Below, in pieces: positions 44,691 through 54,149 of a stretch of 64,000 nt of DNA. Both the position numbers and the translations under genes were made by a program. The DNA comes from an uncultured Acetatifactor sp. (GTDB lineage: Bacteria > Bacillota > Clostridia > Lachnospirales > Lachnospiraceae), in the NCBI GenBank assembly GCA_910583845.1, contig CAJUAB010000016.1, forward strand, positions 59,238-123,237, in the 5' to 3' direction. The first letter of the stretch is position 1. Each line of letters opens with the position of its first letter. A model generated the notes under the pieces. The model was not told where the DNA came from. It worked only from the letters and a program-made list of their open reading frames with translations, and did not search any database.

Positions 44691-44736
44691 CGTCCGGTCT
44701 GCGAGGAAAACCTTTGGGACCGGACGTTTGTTTTCC
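44691..44736 (+). terminator. Rho-independent terminator after ilvE
   Basis: Arms CGTCCGGTC and GACCGGACG followed by a T-rich TTTGTTTTCC. Confidence 0.78.
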
Positions 44737-44936
44737 TTTTACAGATTTGCGTTTACAGACAAAACAGGTATAGACCTGAGGCATGAGCGGAAATTATAAC
44801 AGGAAACGGCGGAGGATAGAATCTACGCGCGTGGATTTATTGGGAAAATGGCGGTTTGCAGTGATAAACGCGGAAAAACAGGCCCCGTGAGGAATGTCAG
44901 ATCCGCCGTATGTGAGTATGGCAGCGAGGGAAAATA

Positions 44937-46016
44937 TTGAAAAAGAATAAATTGCGTGGAAAAAGGAAACCCAGGATAGTGCTGGCGGCCCTGCTGGCGG
45001 TTTTGTCCCTTTCTCTCACCGGCTGCGGTCTTAAGGAAGATTTCTCCAGGGTGGTGTTTACCACCGGGTTTGGCAGGGACGAAGTATTCCGCATCGGGAG
45101 GAGCAGCTGCACATTGCCGGAGTTTATGGTATATCTGGTCAATACCCAGAATCAGTATGAAAATGTATACGGAGAACAGATCTGGAACGTGGAGGCAGAC
45201 GGCGTGACGCTGGAGGACAATGTGAAGGATACGGTGCTGGCGAAACTGGCCCAGATCAAGACCATGTATCTGATGGCAAAAGAGCGGGACGTGGAGCTGG
45301 ATGAGGGAGAAAAGCAGCAGGTGGAGGCGGCGGCGCAGGCTTACTACGGATCACTGTCGGAACAGGAGCGGCAGGTTATGGGGGCGGATCTGGACCTGAT
45401 CCGGCAGCTGTACACGGAGTACGCCATGGCGGAGAAGGTGTACAACCGGATTATTGAGGGCATTAATCCGGAAATCAGCGACGATGAGGCACGTACGATA
45501 ACCGTGGAGCATATCCTGATCCGTACCTGCACCACGGACGGCACGGGCAAACGGATCGACTATTCGGAGAGCATGAAGCGGGAATGCTACGAGCAGATTT
45601 TACAGCTGCGGGAACAGGCGGTGAACGGAGAGGAGGACTTCGCGGAACTGGCGGCAAAATACAGCGAGGATGAGAATCTGCGCTATTCCTTCCGCAAGGG
45701 TGAGACGGACCCTGTCCTGGAAGAGGTGGCTTTCAAACTGGGAAACGGGGAGATCAGCGATGTGGTGGAGCTGGAGGGAGGCTACCATCTGATCCGCTGT
45801 GTCAGCACCTTTGACAGAGAGGAGACAGATGCCAACAAGCTGAAAATAGTGGAAGAAAGAAGGGGGCAGGTCTTTGGCGGGGAGTATGACGCCTTTGTGG
45901 AAACCCTTGTGCGCAGCATGAACGAGGAGCTGTGGCAGGAGATTGCGCTGGTTCACGACCAGGAGGTAAATACGGATGACTTTTTTGCCGTATATGAGCA
46001 AATGCGGAATCCATAA
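44937..46016 (+). CDS. PrsA-like peptidyl-prolyl isomerase lipoprotein
   Basis: A 359-residue foldase of the parvulin type. The N-terminus is a lipoprotein signal peptide with lipobox LTGC (cysteine near residue 30). A helical SurA/PrsA-like N domain is followed by a rotamase core with EHILIR, EEDFAELAAKYSED and VVELEGGYHLIRCV. It should help fold secreted proteins on the outer face of the membrane. A TTG start at 44937 is used because GAGGG is 6 bases upstream. It is followed by a hairpin array, not a simple terminator. Confidence 0.85.
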   Translation: MKKNKLRGKRKPRIVLAALLAVLSLSLTGCGLKEDFSRVVFTTGFGRDEVFRIGRSSCTLPEFMVYLVNTQNQYENVYGEQIWNVEADGVTLEDNVKDTVLAKLAQIKTMYLMAKERDVELDEGEKQQVEAAAQAYYGSLSEQERQVMGADLDLIRQLYTEYAMAEKVYNRIIEGINPEISDDEARTITVEHILIRTCTTDGTGKRIDYSESMKRECYEQILQLREQAVNGEEDFAELAAKYSEDENLRYSFRKGETDPVLEEVAFKLGNGEISDVVELEGGYHLIRCVSTFDREETDANKLKIVEERRGQVFGGEYDAFVETLVRSMNEELWQEIALVHDQEVNTDDFFAVYEQMRNP

Positions 46017-46259
46017 TAGGACTTATCGGAAGGATGCTTTTCCCTTCCGATAAAAGGCGCGCTCCTTGCGCCGCATTTGATTGCAGGAAGATGTTTTTGC
46101 TTCCTGCAATAGGACTTATCGGAAGGATGTTTTCCCTTCCGATAAAAGGTGCGCTCCTTGCGCCGCATTTGATTGCAGGAAGATGCTTTTGCTTCCTATA
46201 AATGGTACGCTGTTGAACCACATATGATTGCGAAAAGACGTTTTTGCATCCTGTAATCA
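46017..46259 (+). repeat. Tandem 93-bp repeat made of consecutive hairpins
   Basis: A unit of 93 bp starts at 46017 and is repeated at 46110, with a degenerate partial third copy to about 46259. Each full unit encodes three hairpins: TTATCGGAAGG with CCTTCCGATAA, GGCGC with GCGCC, and TTGCAGGAAG with CTTCCTGCAA. It lies just after the foldase gene stop and before the terminator. It may stabilise the transcript end, or be a repeat family element. Confidence 0.75.
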
Positions 46260-46286
46260 CAGTTAATGAAAATTTTAGAATTATAA

Positions 46287-46323
46287 AAAGTGCCCGGAAA
46301 AGCCGTATTTCCGGCACTTTTTT
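46287..46323 (+). terminator. Rho-independent terminator upstream of htpG
   Basis: AAAGTGCC(C)GGAAA pairs with TTTCCGGCACTTT around a 7-base loop, followed by more T residues. It ends the transcript of the preceding foldase gene. Confidence 0.82.
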
Positions 46324-46331
46324 GTTCACTG

Positions 46332-46358
46332 TCAGCACTCACACGAAACGAGTGCTAA
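46332..46358. promoter_or_regulatory. CIRCE operator (HrcA-binding site)
   Basis: TCAGCACTC-N9-GAGTGCTAA matches the CIRCE consensus (TTAGCACTC-N9-GAGTGCTAA) with a single change. It lies 8 bp upstream of the -35 of the htpG promoter. Confidence 0.9.
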
Positions 46359-46365
46359 TTTTGTG

Positions 46366-46394
46366 TTGACATTTGGAGACAAGAGTTTTAAACT
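46366..46394 (+). promoter_or_regulatory. Sigma-A promoter of htpG
   Basis: Perfect TTGACA at 46366-46371, 17-base spacer, TAAACT at 46389-46394. It is directly downstream of the CIRCE operator. Confidence 0.72.
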
Positions 46395-46504
46395 TATCAA
46401 TAGCGGCAGAAAGTCATTTGATATAAGGCGCATATGCATCATTTCAAAGGAATTTCTGCAAAATACAGAGTGTATAAAAAGAACAGGAAAAGGATGTGGT
46501 AAGT

Positions 46505-48790
46505 ATGGCAGCAAAAAACGGAAGTTTGTCAATCAACAGTGAAAACATTTTCCCAATTATCAAGAAGTGGTTGTACAATGACCACGATATCTTTTACAGG
46601 GAGCTGATTTCCAACGGGTGTGACGCCATCACCAAGCTCAAGAAGCTGGATATGATGGGCGAGTATACTCTGCCGGATGATTACAAGGCCAGGATTGACG
46701 TGGTGGTGGACCCGGAGAACAAGACATTGACCTTTACGGATAACGGCCTGGGCATGACCGCCGATGAGGTGGAGGAGTATATCAATCAGATCGCTTTCTC
46801 CGGGGCGACGGACTTTATTGAAAAGTATAAGGATAAGAGCAACGCGGATCAGATTATCGGTCATTTCGGACTGGGCTTTTATTCGGCTTTCATGGTGGCC
46901 GATGAGGTGCATATCGACACCCTCTCCTATCAGGAGTGCGCGGCGGCGGTGCATTGGGAGTGCGACGGCGGCACCGAGTTTTCCATGGAGGACGGGGAGC
47001 GGAAGGAAGTGGGCACCACAGTCACCCTGTTCCTCAGTGATGGATGTCTGGAATTCTGCAACGAGTATAAGGCGCGGGAGGTCCTGAAGAAATACTGCTC
47101 CTTCATGCCTACAGAGATCTATCTGTCCAAGGAAAATACCCAGGAGACTCAGATCATCAAAGCAGATGAAAAACTTGCGGATGATGTGGTGCTGGAGGAA
47201 ATTCATCCGGAGGTAAAGGAGCCCAAGGAGGGCGAGGAGCCGGAAGAACCCGGGGAGGAAAAATTAAAGATCAGAAAGCGCCCGGAACTGATCAATGAGA
47301 CCGTGCCGCTGTGGTCCAAACATCCCAATGACTGTACCAGGGAGGAGTACCTGGCATTTTACCGCAAGGTGTTCCAGGATTACAAGGAGCCTTTGTTCTG
47401 GGTACACCTGAATATGGATTATCCGTTCAACCTCAAGGGTATCCTGTATTTCCCCAAGATCAACATGGAGTACGAGTCCATCGAGGGAACCATCAAGCTG
47501 TACAATAATCAGGTGTTCATCGCTGATAATATCAAGGAGGTCATTCCGGAATTCCTGATGCTGCTCAAGGGCGTCATAGACTGTCCGGACCTGCCGCTGA
47601 ACGTGTCCAGAAGCGCGTTGCAGAATGACGGATTTGTGAAGAAGATTTCTGAGTTCATCAGCAAGAAAGTGGCCGACAAGCTCTCCGGCATGTGTAAGAC
47701 GGAGAAGGAGGAATACGAGAAATATTGGGATGATATCAGTCCCTTTATCAAATTTGGATGCCTGCGGGATGATAAGTTCTGCGAGAAGATGAACGATTAT
47801 ATCCTGTTTAAGAATCTGGAGGGGAAATATCTGACACTGCCGGAGTGCCTGGAGGTTAAGCCCGCGGATGCCGATGGTGCCTCCGGAGAGACAGCTGAGG
47901 CGGCAGAAGGTGAAGCAGCGGAGAATGGCGGCGAGACAGCGCAGAACGGCACCGCAGACGAGGCGGCGGAGAAACGCAGTATCACAGACGAAGACGGCGA
48001 AGCGGCAGAGAATGGCAGCGGCGGGAGCGATGAAGCGGCAGAGACCGACAATACGGGTGACGAGACCGGGGAGGTCGGCAGCGCTGTGGATGAGAACGGC
48101 GAAACTGTGGAAGCGGAGATTGTGACAGAGGAATCCGGGGAAGAGTATGCCGAGGAAGAAGCCGAAGAAGAGAAAAAGGAGAAGATCGTCTACTATGTGA
48201 CGGATGAGCAGCAGCAGAGCCAGTATATCAACATGTTCAAAGCGGCCGGTATGGATGCGGTGATTCTGACACACAACATTGATCAGCCTTTCATCTCCCA
48301 GCTGGAGTCCAAGAACGAAGGTGTCAAATTCCTGCGTATTGATGCGGATCTGACAGACACACTCAAGGACAGGACTTCCAAGGAAGCTGAGAAAGAGATG
48401 GAGGAACAGACCCAGGCCATTGCCGCCATCATGAAGAAGGCGTTGAAGAATGACAAGATCACGGTCAAGGTGGAGAAGCTGAAGAATAAAAAGGTTTCTT
48501 CTGTGATCACCCTCTCCGAGGAGAGCAGGCGGATGCAGGACATGATGAAGATGTACTCCATGAACGGCATGGATATGGGAGGCTTTGGCGCGGAGGGAGA
48601 GACACTGGTGCTGAACGCCAGCCACCCCCTGGTACAATATGTGGTGGATCATCAGGACGGCGAGAATGTGGAGATGATCTGTGAACAGTTGTACGATCTG
48701 GCCAGGATACAGCATGCGCCGCTGGCACCGGAGGCCATGACTGCGTTCATAGCCAGAAGCAACGACATTATGATGATACTTGCAAAATAA
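46505..48790 (+). CDS. htpG: HtpG (Hsp90) chaperone with long acidic insertion
   Basis: This cytoplasmic ATP-dependent chaperone is 761 residues long, against about 620-640 for typical HtpG. GHKL ATPase motifs are present: FYRELISNGCDAI, TDNGLGMTADEV, GHFGLGFYSAFMV and GTTVTLFL. The middle domain includes LPLNVSRSALQND. Between about residues 453 and 557 lies a low-complexity stretch of Glu, Ala, Gly and Asp just before KIVYYVTDEQQQSQY, which starts the next conserved block. The start at 46505 follows AGGATGTGG. It is under a CIRCE operator, so it should respond to HrcA during heat stress. Confidence 0.92.
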   Translation: MAAKNGSLSINSENIFPIIKKWLYNDHDIFYRELISNGCDAITKLKKLDMMGEYTLPDDYKARIDVVVDPENKTLTFTDNGLGMTADEVEEYINQIAFSGATDFIEKYKDKSNADQIIGHFGLGFYSAFMVADEVHIDTLSYQECAAAVHWECDGGTEFSMEDGERKEVGTTVTLFLSDGCLEFCNEYKAREVLKKYCSFMPTEIYLSKENTQETQIIKADEKLADDVVLEEIHPEVKEPKEGEEPEEPGEEKLKIRKRPELINETVPLWSKHPNDCTREEYLAFYRKVFQDYKEPLFWVHLNMDYPFNLKGILYFPKINMEYESIEGTIKLYNNQVFIADNIKEVIPEFLMLLKGVIDCPDLPLNVSRSALQNDGFVKKISEFISKKVADKLSGMCKTEKEEYEKYWDDISPFIKFGCLRDDKFCEKMNDYILFKNLEGKYLTLPECLEVKPADADGASGETAEAAEGEAAENGGETAQNGTADEAAEKRSITDEDGEAAENGSGGSDEAAETDNTGDETGEVGSAVDENGETVEAEIVTEESGEEYAEEEAEEEKKEKIVYYVTDEQQQSQYINMFKAAGMDAVILTHNIDQPFISQLESKNEGVKFLRIDADLTDTLKDRTSKEAEKEMEEQTQAIAAIMKKALKNDKITVKVEKLKNKKVSSVITLSEESRRMQDMMKMYSMNGMDMGGFGAEGETLVLNASHPLVQYVVDHQDGENVEMICEQLYDLARIQHAPLAPEAMTAFIARSNDIMMILAK

Positions 48791-48842
48791 TTTTAGAGGA
48801 AGATAACGGAATCCACGCTCTTCCAGGATTTTGTTGTCATGA

Positions 48843-48876
48843 AGAAACGGTATGGCCTGCGGGCTATGCCGTTTCT
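48843..48876 (+). terminator. Hairpin after htpG (likely terminator)
   Basis: Arms AGAAACGGTATGGCC and GGCTATGCCGTTTCT pair with two G-U-type contacts around a short loop. The following T-run is weak (CTGTT), so confidence is moderate. Confidence 0.55.
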
Positions 48877-49015
48877 CTGTTACCGTAAAAGATTTGTCTC
48901 CAAAATGAGGAGACGGATCGTAAGTGTTTCGGTTTTCCTTATTTTTTGTATGGAATTAAGAGGGTATTTATGTTATGATTTAAATTATGGCTACGGAAGG
49001 ACAGAGGAATTTACC

Positions 49016-51211
49016 ATGGAAGAATTGCGTTTTATCATGCAGTATATCAAAAGACATAAATGGCATTACCTTGCGGGTATCATCACCCTGTTTGTGGTGG
49101 ATTTTGCCAATCTGTACATACCCAGAATCACCGGTACAGTCACGGACGGGCTGACCGCGCGCACTCTGGACTGGAACGGCGTGAAAAGCTGTCTGTTGGG
49201 GCTGCTCCTGCTGGGGCTGACTTTAGCTGTGGGACGCTTTCTATGGAGATATTTTCTGTTTGGCTCCGCCAGAAAAATAGAGAAAGAATTGCGTGACGAT
49301 TTGTTCGCTCATCTGGAAAAAATGAGCGTGGACTATTTCAATGAAAACAAGACGGGTGATCTGATGACCCGATTTACCAGTGACTTGAATGCCATTCGTA
49401 TGGCGATCGGAATGGCGGTGATCTCCGCTTTTGACGCCACGGTCATGACGGTTATGGTCATAGGACAGATGATGGTGTATGTGAATGTGAAGCTGACTCT
49501 GCTGGCGCTGATTCCCATGGTGGTAATCTGCGGCGGTACGATCTATTACGGAAAAATAATCCATTCCAGATACATGGAGCGCCAGGAGGCGGTGTCTGAC
49601 CTGACGGATTTCGTGCAGGAGAGCTTTTCCGGCATCCGGGTCATCAAGGCTTTTGTCCGGGAACAGGCGCAACTGAAGGCTTTTACAAAGGCCAATGAGA
49701 GAACCCGGGAGAAGAACCTGAATCTGGTGCGGCTACAGGCCGTGGTCATGCCTCTGCTGGAGGTGTTCATCGGCATCAGCAGTCTGGTGACTTTGATCTA
49801 TGGCGGCTATCTGGCCATCGTGGGGGAGATTACCCTGGGGCGTTTCGTGGCGTTCCATCAGTATGTGAATATGCTTGTCTGGCCCATGCTGGCCTGCGGC
49901 GACGCCATCAACACCTTTGCCCAGGGCGGCGCTTCCATCAAGAGGGTGCGGGCTGTCATGGAGGAGAAGCCGGGGGTAAGGGACCTGCTGCCCGGGGAAA
50001 TCCGGTCGGGTGAACCATCCTCCGGAGGACAGCCTGGCGAAGGCGGGCAGTCCCTTGAACGGAAGAGCGATGGAAACAGCGCGGCCGATCGGGAAGTTTC
50101 GGGGAGCAGGCGGGAGAAAACGTCTCTTGGTCAAGAAGATGGAGGTGTGCGCCGGGGGAAATCCGCGGCCCGGGCCAAGAGTCGTCTGGAAGCGGTCTGT
50201 CGGGAGGAAAAATCCCCGGCCATCCAGTTCCCTCTCACCGGACAGATTACCTTTTCCCATCTGACCTACACGCACAAGGGGGCGCTTCAGCCGGATCTGC
50301 GGGACATCTGTCTGGAAGTTCCGGCGGGAACGACTCTGGCGGTGATCGGACGCACCGGCAGCGGCAAGTCCACGCTGGTCAATCTGATGCTGCATTTATA
50401 TAATACAGAGCGGGGAATGATTCTGCTGGACGGCAGGGATATCAATGCCATTCCCTTACAGGAGCTGCGGCGGCAGATTGCCTATGTGCCCCAGGACAAT
50501 TTCCTGTTTTCCGATACGTTGAAGGCCAACATTGCTTTTGGGGCAGAAGGCCAGGATATGGAGAAGATAGTGGCTGCCACGAAGGCCGCCTGCATCCATG
50601 ACAGTATCATGGAATTTCCCGATCAGTATGACACTATAGTGGGAGAGAGGGGGGTGACCCTGTCCGGCGGACAGAAGCAGCGCAGTTCCATTGCCAGAGC
50701 GCTGATGAAGGACGCCCCCATACTGATTCTGGACGACGCGCTGTCCGCGGTGGACACGGATACGGAGGAAAAACTGCTTCGGAACCTGCGGGAGAACCGA
50801 CAGGGGAAGACCACTATATTGATTGCCCACAGGATATCCACGATTCAGCATGCGGACGTGATTCTGGTTCTGGATGAGGGCCGGGCCGCGGAGGTGGGCG
50901 ACCATGCAGGGTTAATGGAGCAGAAGGGTATTTACTACGAGATGTTTGAGAAACAGCAACTGGAGGCCGCCATGGGCGAGCAAAGGGCGGCGCTGCACAG
51001 AGAGTTCGGGGACGAGCCGCCCCAAAAAGAGACGGGGCAGGGAGCAGCCCGGGCAGACGAGCCGTCCCGGAAAGAGACGGGGCAGGGAGCAGACCAGACA
51101 GACGAGCCGTCCCGGAAAGAGACGGGGCAGGGAGCAGTCCGGGCAGACGAGCCTCTCCGGAAAGAGGCAGCGGCGGGAGCGGCGTTGGCACCGGGAAAGG
51201 AGGCGGAGTAA
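49016..51211 (+). CDS. ABC exporter half-transporter, degenerate nucleotide site
   Basis: A 731-residue fused membrane-NBD protein. The six-helix TMD (about 1-320) includes the typical YFNENKTGDLMTRFTSD loop. Walker A is GRTGSGKST (445-452) and the signature is LSGGQKQR. Walker B reads ILILDDALSAVD, so the catalytic glutamate after D573 is Asp (D574), as in the non-canonical site of heterodimeric exporters. An 80-residue low-complexity linker (about 318-400) separates TMD from NBD. The last 60 residues hold four 15-residue repeats (DEPSRKETGQGA). The ATG at 49016 follows AGAGGA. The partner gene starts one base after its stop. Confidence 0.88.
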   Translation: MEELRFIMQYIKRHKWHYLAGIITLFVVDFANLYIPRITGTVTDGLTARTLDWNGVKSCLLGLLLLGLTLAVGRFLWRYFLFGSARKIEKELRDDLFAHLEKMSVDYFNENKTGDLMTRFTSDLNAIRMAIGMAVISAFDATVMTVMVIGQMMVYVNVKLTLLALIPMVVICGGTIYYGKIIHSRYMERQEAVSDLTDFVQESFSGIRVIKAFVREQAQLKAFTKANERTREKNLNLVRLQAVVMPLLEVFIGISSLVTLIYGGYLAIVGEITLGRFVAFHQYVNMLVWPMLACGDAINTFAQGGASIKRVRAVMEEKPGVRDLLPGEIRSGEPSSGGQPGEGGQSLERKSDGNSAADREVSGSRREKTSLGQEDGGVRRGKSAARAKSRLEAVCREEKSPAIQFPLTGQITFSHLTYTHKGALQPDLRDICLEVPAGTTLAVIGRTGSGKSTLVNLMLHLYNTERGMILLDGRDINAIPLQELRRQIAYVPQDNFLFSDTLKANIAFGAEGQDMEKIVAATKAACIHDSIMEFPDQYDTIVGERGVTLSGGQKQRSSIARALMKDAPILILDDALSAVDTDTEEKLLRNLRENRQGKTTILIAHRISTIQHADVILVLDEGRAAEVGDHAGLMEQKGIYYEMFEKQQLEAAMGEQRAALHREFGDEPPQKETGQGAARADEPSRKETGQGADQTDEPSRKETGQGAVRADEPLRKEAAAGAALAPGKEAE
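51011..51190 (+). repeat. Four tandem 45-bp coding repeats
   Basis: Units begin at 51011, 51056, 51101 and 51146. They encode DEPxxKETGQGA-type 15-mers in the C-terminal tail of the first ABC half-transporter. The tail would be highly charged and flexible. Confidence 0.85.
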
Positions 51212-51212
51212 G

Positions 51213-53204
51213 ATGCGCAGATTATTGACCTACCTTAAGCCTCATAAGTGGACCATGACCTTCGCCACAATCCTGGTGCTGTTTATTATTGTGGTGGAGC
51301 TGTATCGCCCTGTCATTATTGGCGATGCCATTGACAATTATATCAACGGGTATTACCATCCCTTTCAGGTGACGGTTCAGGGAGCGGAAGGGGCTGTGCC
51401 CTACAAAGATCTGTGGCTGGTGAACCGGCAGGCCAGCCAGCCGGCAGCGGCGCAGGATTCCGCTGTGTATTATCAATTGTTTCTCTATGAGGACCGCTAT
51501 TACATGGCGGAAGGACTGACTGCCGCCGAGAGCGAGGCTTTGACCGAGGGCAGTCCGCAGCTGATACAGGCCTATGTGGATCAAGGGGCTCCCTGTATGA
51601 GTAAGGAGCAGCTGAAAGCGCTGCGACGCTATGATTTCACGGGAATACTCTCGGCGGCGGGGCTGTATCTGCTGATGATGGCGCTGGGGTTTGTGCTGAA
51701 CGCGGCGGATACCTGGATGCTCCAGAAGATGGGGCAGAATATCATTTTCCGGATGAGGGAACAGGTTTTTACCCATATCCACAGTCTGTCTCTGAGCTTT
51801 TTCAACACTACGCCGGTGGGCAAGCTGGTGACCCGCGTGAGCAACGATACGGAAGCCGTGAATGAGATGTTTACCACGATCCTGGTGCGGCTCTTTAAAA
51901 ATGTGGTGAAAATCCTGGGATACGCGGCGGTGATGCTGTCGATCAGTGTGCGTATGACACTGGTATCCTTTGTGCTGCTTCCGGTGGTGGGAGCGCTGAC
52001 TTTTGTGTTTCGCTTTTATTCCCGCAAGGCCTACAAGATTACCCGGAACAAGATTACGGAGCTGAATACTTTTCTCTCCGAGCATATTTCCGGTATGAGG
52101 CTGATCCAGGTGTTTGTCCGGGAGAAGGAAAAGTATCAGGAATTTGAGACCAAATCAAGGGAACTGTTCAGAGCCAACTGGCGGGAGGTCATGACCTTTG
52201 CCATCTTCCGCCCCAGCATTTATTTCCTCTCCATCATAGCCATGGTGATTGTGATTGGAACCGGAAGCTACTCGGTGCTGGGAGGGACTCTGTCTCTGGG
52301 GACGTTGTTTATATTCATCACCTATATCAGCTCTTTCTTTGAGCCTATTCAGGAACTGGCGGAGCAGTTTGGCACATTGCAGTCCTCCCTGGCCTCCGCG
52401 GAGAAGGTTTTCTCCATATTGGATGAGGAACCGCAGATTGTGAACTCCTCCAGGCCCATAGAGGTGAATATACAGGGGAGTATTGAATTCAGACATGTGT
52501 GGTTTGCCTATGAGAGAGAGGACTATATTTTAAAAGATGTGAGTTTTGTGATTCACCCCGGGGAAAAGGTGGCTTTTGTGGGCGCTACCGGCGCGGGCAA
52601 GACCTCAATATTGAATCTGATCGGCAGATATTTCGATATACAAAAGGGAGAGATCCTGATAGACGGCGTGAATATCAAGGAGATCGACAAGGCCCGGCTG
52701 CGCGGAGCCATAGGCCAGGTACAGCAGGATGTATTTCTCTTTACCGGGGATATCAAGAGCAATATCTCTCTGGACAACGAGGCTATCAGTCGGGAAGACG
52801 TGATCCGTGCGGCTCGTACGGTTCATGCGGACACATTTATTGAGAGAATGCCCGGTGCCTATGACGCGCCGGTGACGGAGAGGGGCAGTACCTTATCCGC
52901 AGGACAGAGGCAGCTGATCTCCTTTGCGCGTACCCTGGCCTATGAACCCCGGATTCTGGTGCTGGACGAGGCCACGGCCAATATCGACACGGAGACGGAA
53001 AGCCTGATCACCCAGGCCCTGTCCGCGCTGATGAAGGACCGCACTACTATTATGGTGGCGCACAGGTTATCCACCATCCAGCATGCGGACAATATCATTG
53101 TGCTGCATCACGGACGCATCCGGGAATCGGGCAGCCATCAGGAGCTGCTGGCGCAGAACGGATTATACAAGAAGCTGTATGACCTGCAATTGGTACAGGA
53201 ATAG
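51213..53204 (+). CDS. ABC exporter half-transporter, canonical nucleotide site
   Basis: The 663-residue partner of the preceding half-transporter. Walker A is GATGAGKTS (457-464), the signature LSAGQRQL and Walker B ILVLDEATANID with E586 intact. So catalysis should depend on this subunit, as in BmrCD- or TM287/288-like pairs. An insertion of about 100 residues (about 42-146) lies between the first two TMD helices and would face outside (QGAEGAVPYKDLWLVNRQ). Drugs, lipids or peptides are possible substrates, and the sequence does not decide. AAGGAGG precedes the ATG, which is one base after the neighbour's stop. Confidence 0.9.
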   Translation: MRRLLTYLKPHKWTMTFATILVLFIIVVELYRPVIIGDAIDNYINGYYHPFQVTVQGAEGAVPYKDLWLVNRQASQPAAAQDSAVYYQLFLYEDRYYMAEGLTAAESEALTEGSPQLIQAYVDQGAPCMSKEQLKALRRYDFTGILSAAGLYLLMMALGFVLNAADTWMLQKMGQNIIFRMREQVFTHIHSLSLSFFNTTPVGKLVTRVSNDTEAVNEMFTTILVRLFKNVVKILGYAAVMLSISVRMTLVSFVLLPVVGALTFVFRFYSRKAYKITRNKITELNTFLSEHISGMRLIQVFVREKEKYQEFETKSRELFRANWREVMTFAIFRPSIYFLSIIAMVIVIGTGSYSVLGGTLSLGTLFIFITYISSFFEPIQELAEQFGTLQSSLASAEKVFSILDEEPQIVNSSRPIEVNIQGSIEFRHVWFAYEREDYILKDVSFVIHPGEKVAFVGATGAGKTSILNLIGRYFDIQKGEILIDGVNIKEIDKARLRGAIGQVQQDVFLFTGDIKSNISLDNEAISREDVIRAARTVHADTFIERMPGAYDAPVTERGSTLSAGQRQLISFARTLAYEPRILVLDEATANIDTETESLITQALSALMKDRTTIMVAHRLSTIQHADNIIVLHHGRIRESGSHQELLAQNGLYKKLYDLQLVQE

Positions 53205-53250
53205 AAAACATTTTGACAGCTGCGGGAAGGAAACGGCAGGTGATTTTCAT

Positions 53251-54093
53251 ATGACAGAATTTGTAACAGACCATTTTAATCTGGCGCAGATCTGCCAGTC
53301 GGGACAGTGCTTCCGCATGAAGGCGGAGGGGGAGAACCGCTACCGCGTCATTGCCGGGAAGCGCTGTCTGGAACTGGAGCAACAGGGGCAGAGATGTCGT
53401 TTTGAATGTGATAAGGAGGAATTTGACGAATTCTGGAAAGAATATTTTGATCTGGAGGCGGATTATGGCTTCTACACAGGCCAGGTGGCCGGGACAGACA
53501 ATTATCTGAGGAATGCGGCGGAATTTGGCGCGGGGATCAGGATTCTGCGGCAGGATCTGTGGGAGATGATCGTTTCTTTTCTGATTTCCCAGCAGAATCA
53601 TATTCTACGGATACGCAGATGTATTGAAAATATCTGCACAGAATACGGGGAAAAACTGGAGGACGGGCAGGGGAAGGCATACCATGCATTCCCCACCCCC
53701 CAGGCGCTGGCAAGTCTTCCGGAGGACGCCCTGATGGTGTGCAATCTTGGCTATCGCAGCAAGTATGTGGTGCGCGCCGCCAGAAGTGTGGCGGAAGGGG
53801 AATGCAGTCTGGCGGCGATCCGCAAACTGCCCTATCCGGAGGCCAGAGCGAGTCTGTTACAGTTATATGGCGTGGGGGAAAAGGTGGCGGACTGCATCTG
53901 CCTGTTTGGCCTGCATCATCTGGAGGCATTCCCGGTGGATACCCATATCCGGCAGGCCATGGAAGCTCATTATAAGGAAGGATTTCCCCTGGAGCGCTAT
54001 GCGGGCTGTCAGGGCGTTCTACAGCAATACATATTTTACTATGAATTGGCCGCAAAGACCCGGAGCCGGGGAGAAAAAGCAAAAATCTCTTGA
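53251..54093 (+). CDS. 8-oxoguanine DNA glycosylase/AP lyase (OGG1 type)
   Basis: A 280-residue HhH-GPD DNA glycosylase that removes 8-oxoguanine and cuts the abasic site. An OGG_N-like domain (FNLAQICQSGQCFRM) is followed by the helix-hairpin-helix LYGVGEKVADCICLFG. The nucleophile is K211 and the catalytic aspartate D230 in PVDTHIRQA. Both match the OGG1 arrangement. The start at 53251 has GGCAGGTGA upstream. It follows the ABC exporter on the same strand. The endonuclease III gene lies 1.1 kb downstream, so two base-excision repair glycosylases are close together. Confidence 0.9.
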   Translation: MTEFVTDHFNLAQICQSGQCFRMKAEGENRYRVIAGKRCLELEQQGQRCRFECDKEEFDEFWKEYFDLEADYGFYTGQVAGTDNYLRNAAEFGAGIRILRQDLWEMIVSFLISQQNHILRIRRCIENICTEYGEKLEDGQGKAYHAFPTPQALASLPEDALMVCNLGYRSKYVVRAARSVAEGECSLAAIRKLPYPEARASLLQLYGVGEKVADCICLFGLHHLEAFPVDTHIRQAMEAHYKEGFPLERYAGCQGVLQQYIFYYELAAKTRSRGEKAKIS

Positions 54094-54149
54094 CTGTAAA
54101 CCTGGTTTATCCTTTATTATGGAGAAAATAGGAACCAGGAGGTGGCTGT

